A stretch of 64,000 bases of DNA. Source: Deltaproteobacteria bacterium IMCC39146. Lineage in GTDB: Bacteria > Desulfobacterota > Desulfuromonadia > Desulfuromonadales > BM103. The position numbers and the translations under genes are program-made. The notes beneath the pieces were generated by a model. It did no database searches and was not told where the DNA came from. It worked only from the letters and a program-made list of their open reading frames with translations. How positions within the stretch are numbered: position 1 is the stretch's first letter; every line of letters begins with the position of its first letter. Below, in pieces: positions 63,035 to 64,000 of this stretch. Location: assembly GCA_030005635.1 (NCBI GenBank), contig JARUHP010000008.1, positions 62,001 to 126,000 of the forward strand, in the 5' to 3' direction.

Positions 63035-64000
63035 ATGAAGACCAACACACTACTAAAAAAAATCATTTCTATAATATTCTTCATGACACTTCTTGGGTCC
63101 TGCAGTAGTGGAGGGACCAATAGCAACGTGGCGCCTTTTGCAGATGCAGGAGTGGACCAGGTTGTCACCCTCAAAACAGCCCTTATTCCTCTTGACGGAC
63201 GAGCCAGTCGAGATGACGACGGGGATGATTTAAGCTTTCGTTGGGAATTGACATCTAAACCACCGGGCAGTTCAGCCGTTCTAACTAACATCTCAACTTC
63301 AACCCCTTCACTTTCAGTCGTTGACTTTGCTGGCGTCTATTCACTGTCCCTTATTGTAAATGACGGCATGAATGATAGTGTGGCTGATACCGCGATTATT
63401 ACGGCGGTGCAAAATGCCAAAAACATTATTCTACTAATTGGCGACGGCATGGGGTATGAGCAAGTTCGCGCGGCAGGGATGTATGCCAATGGGACAGCTG
63501 GAACATTACCGTTTGAACGTTTCCTCTTTCAAGGCTCTGTAAGCACATCAAATGCGAGTGACGAGCTTACCGATTCAGCTGCTGCTGCCACTGCAATGGC
63601 CACAGGGTTTAAAGTCGACAATGGAGTTATTTCTCAGCAAATCCCGGGCGATGCCTCAGATCTTGAAACAATTCTTGAGACAGCAAAGAGACTTGGGGCG
63701 AGTGCAGGATTAGTAACAACAACAATAATCTCTCATGCTACACCAGCAGCTTTTGGCGCTCATGAGCCGAGCAGAAATAATTTTCACGAAATTATTGCAG
63801 ACTATTTGGCAAATTCTCAACCAAATGTCCTCCTCGGGGGTGCTCAATTCGTTGATCCCGTATCAGCTGAAAACGCCGGCTATACCGTTGTTGAAGACTA
63901 CGACAGCTTAATCGCACTAAATACGGATTATGAAAACAAGATATGGGGTCAATTCGGAGAGACACAGATGCCATATGAATGGGATGGGGTCGGAATATTC
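63035..64000 (+). CDS. Alkaline phosphatase lipoprotein, N-terminal part
   Basis: The gene runs off the right edge; 322 codons are visible. The signal peptide ends in a lipobox, LLGSC, so the protein is a lipoprotein anchored by Cys near residue 23. A PKD-like beta domain (about 30-125) with ADAGVDQVV and YSLSLIVNDG follows. The alkaline phosphatase domain begins near 127: IILLIGDGMGYEQ binds metal and TDSAAAATAMATG contains the catalytic Ser; HATPAAFGAHEPSR is also conserved. ATG 63035 has AGGA eight bases upstream; ATG 63026 in frame is an alternative. Confidence 0.88.
   Translation, partial: MKTNTLLKKIISIIFFMTLLGSCSSGGTNSNVAPFADAGVDQVVTLKTALIPLDGRASRDDDGDDLSFRWELTSKPPGSSAVLTNISTSTPSLSVVDFAGVYSLSLIVNDGMNDSVADTAIITAVQNAKNIILLIGDGMGYEQVRAAGMYANGTAGTLPFERFLFQGSVSTSNASDELTDSAAAATAMATGFKVDNGVISQQIPGDASDLETILETAKRLGASAGLVTTTIISHATPAAFGAHEPSRNNFHEIIADYLANSQPNVLLGGAQFVDPVSAENAGYTVVEDYDSLIALNTDYENKIWGQFGETQMPYEWDGVGIF

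Overview
The window is a gene-dense stretch of a Gram-negative chromosome that builds the cell surface. The lipid A and outer-membrane operon order (bamA, skp, lpxD, fabZ, lpxA, lpxB, msbA, waaA, lpxK, waaF), the 7TMR-HD/ybeY/DgkA-PAP2/CorC/lnt cluster at the left end, the giant BadF-type activase and the repeat-rich intergenic spacers fit an anaerobic deltaproteobacterium of the Desulfuromonas/Geobacter type. This placement is inferred from gene content and order; no rRNA or tRNA gene was seen in the window.

Layout. 1-4,000: end of a 7TMR-HD phosphodiesterase, ybeY, a DgkA-PAP2 fusion, a CorC-like CBS protein and lnt. 4,500-9,300: prfB with its programmed +1 frameshift, lysS, and the Lol lipoprotein-release transporter. 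9,300-23,700: bamA, skp and a nearly continuous operon for lipid A-Kdo-heptose assembly. Between lpxA and lpxB it carries an oxidoreductase/aminotransferase pair that resembles GnnA/GnnB and predicts a 3-amino (amide-linked) lipid A. 23,700-27,500: core glycosyltransferases and an LPS kinase. 27,500-37,800: an accessory island, mostly AT-rich, with five intact sulfotransferases, two broken ones, three glycosyltransferases, a LapC/YejM (PbgA)-like membrane protein and an FkbM methyltransferase pseudogene. 37,800-46,600: a GT9 heptosyltransferase, kdkA, ADP-heptose genes (gmhA, hldE, gmhB) and dTDP-rhamnose genes (rmlBDA). 46,700-53,700: PAPS synthesis and turnover (a DUF2061/APS-kinase-like protein, cysD, cysNC, cysQ), rmlC and a phosphotransferase. 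53,700-62,600, minus strand: a 1557-residue BadF-type activase, kpsS, a wrecked kpsC and glmS. The right edge cuts a lipoprotein alkaline phosphatase.

Working hypothesis: the window specifies a heptose- and rhamnose-containing LPS or lipooligosaccharide that is phosphorylated by kdkA and other kinases and sulfated by a diverse set of PAPS-dependent sulfotransferases. cysD/cysNC make the sulfate donor and cysQ removes the PAP by-product. Several broken genes (two sulfotransferases, FkbM, kpsC, and a frameshifted gene next to kdkA) show that the surface-glycan repertoire is turning over rapidly.
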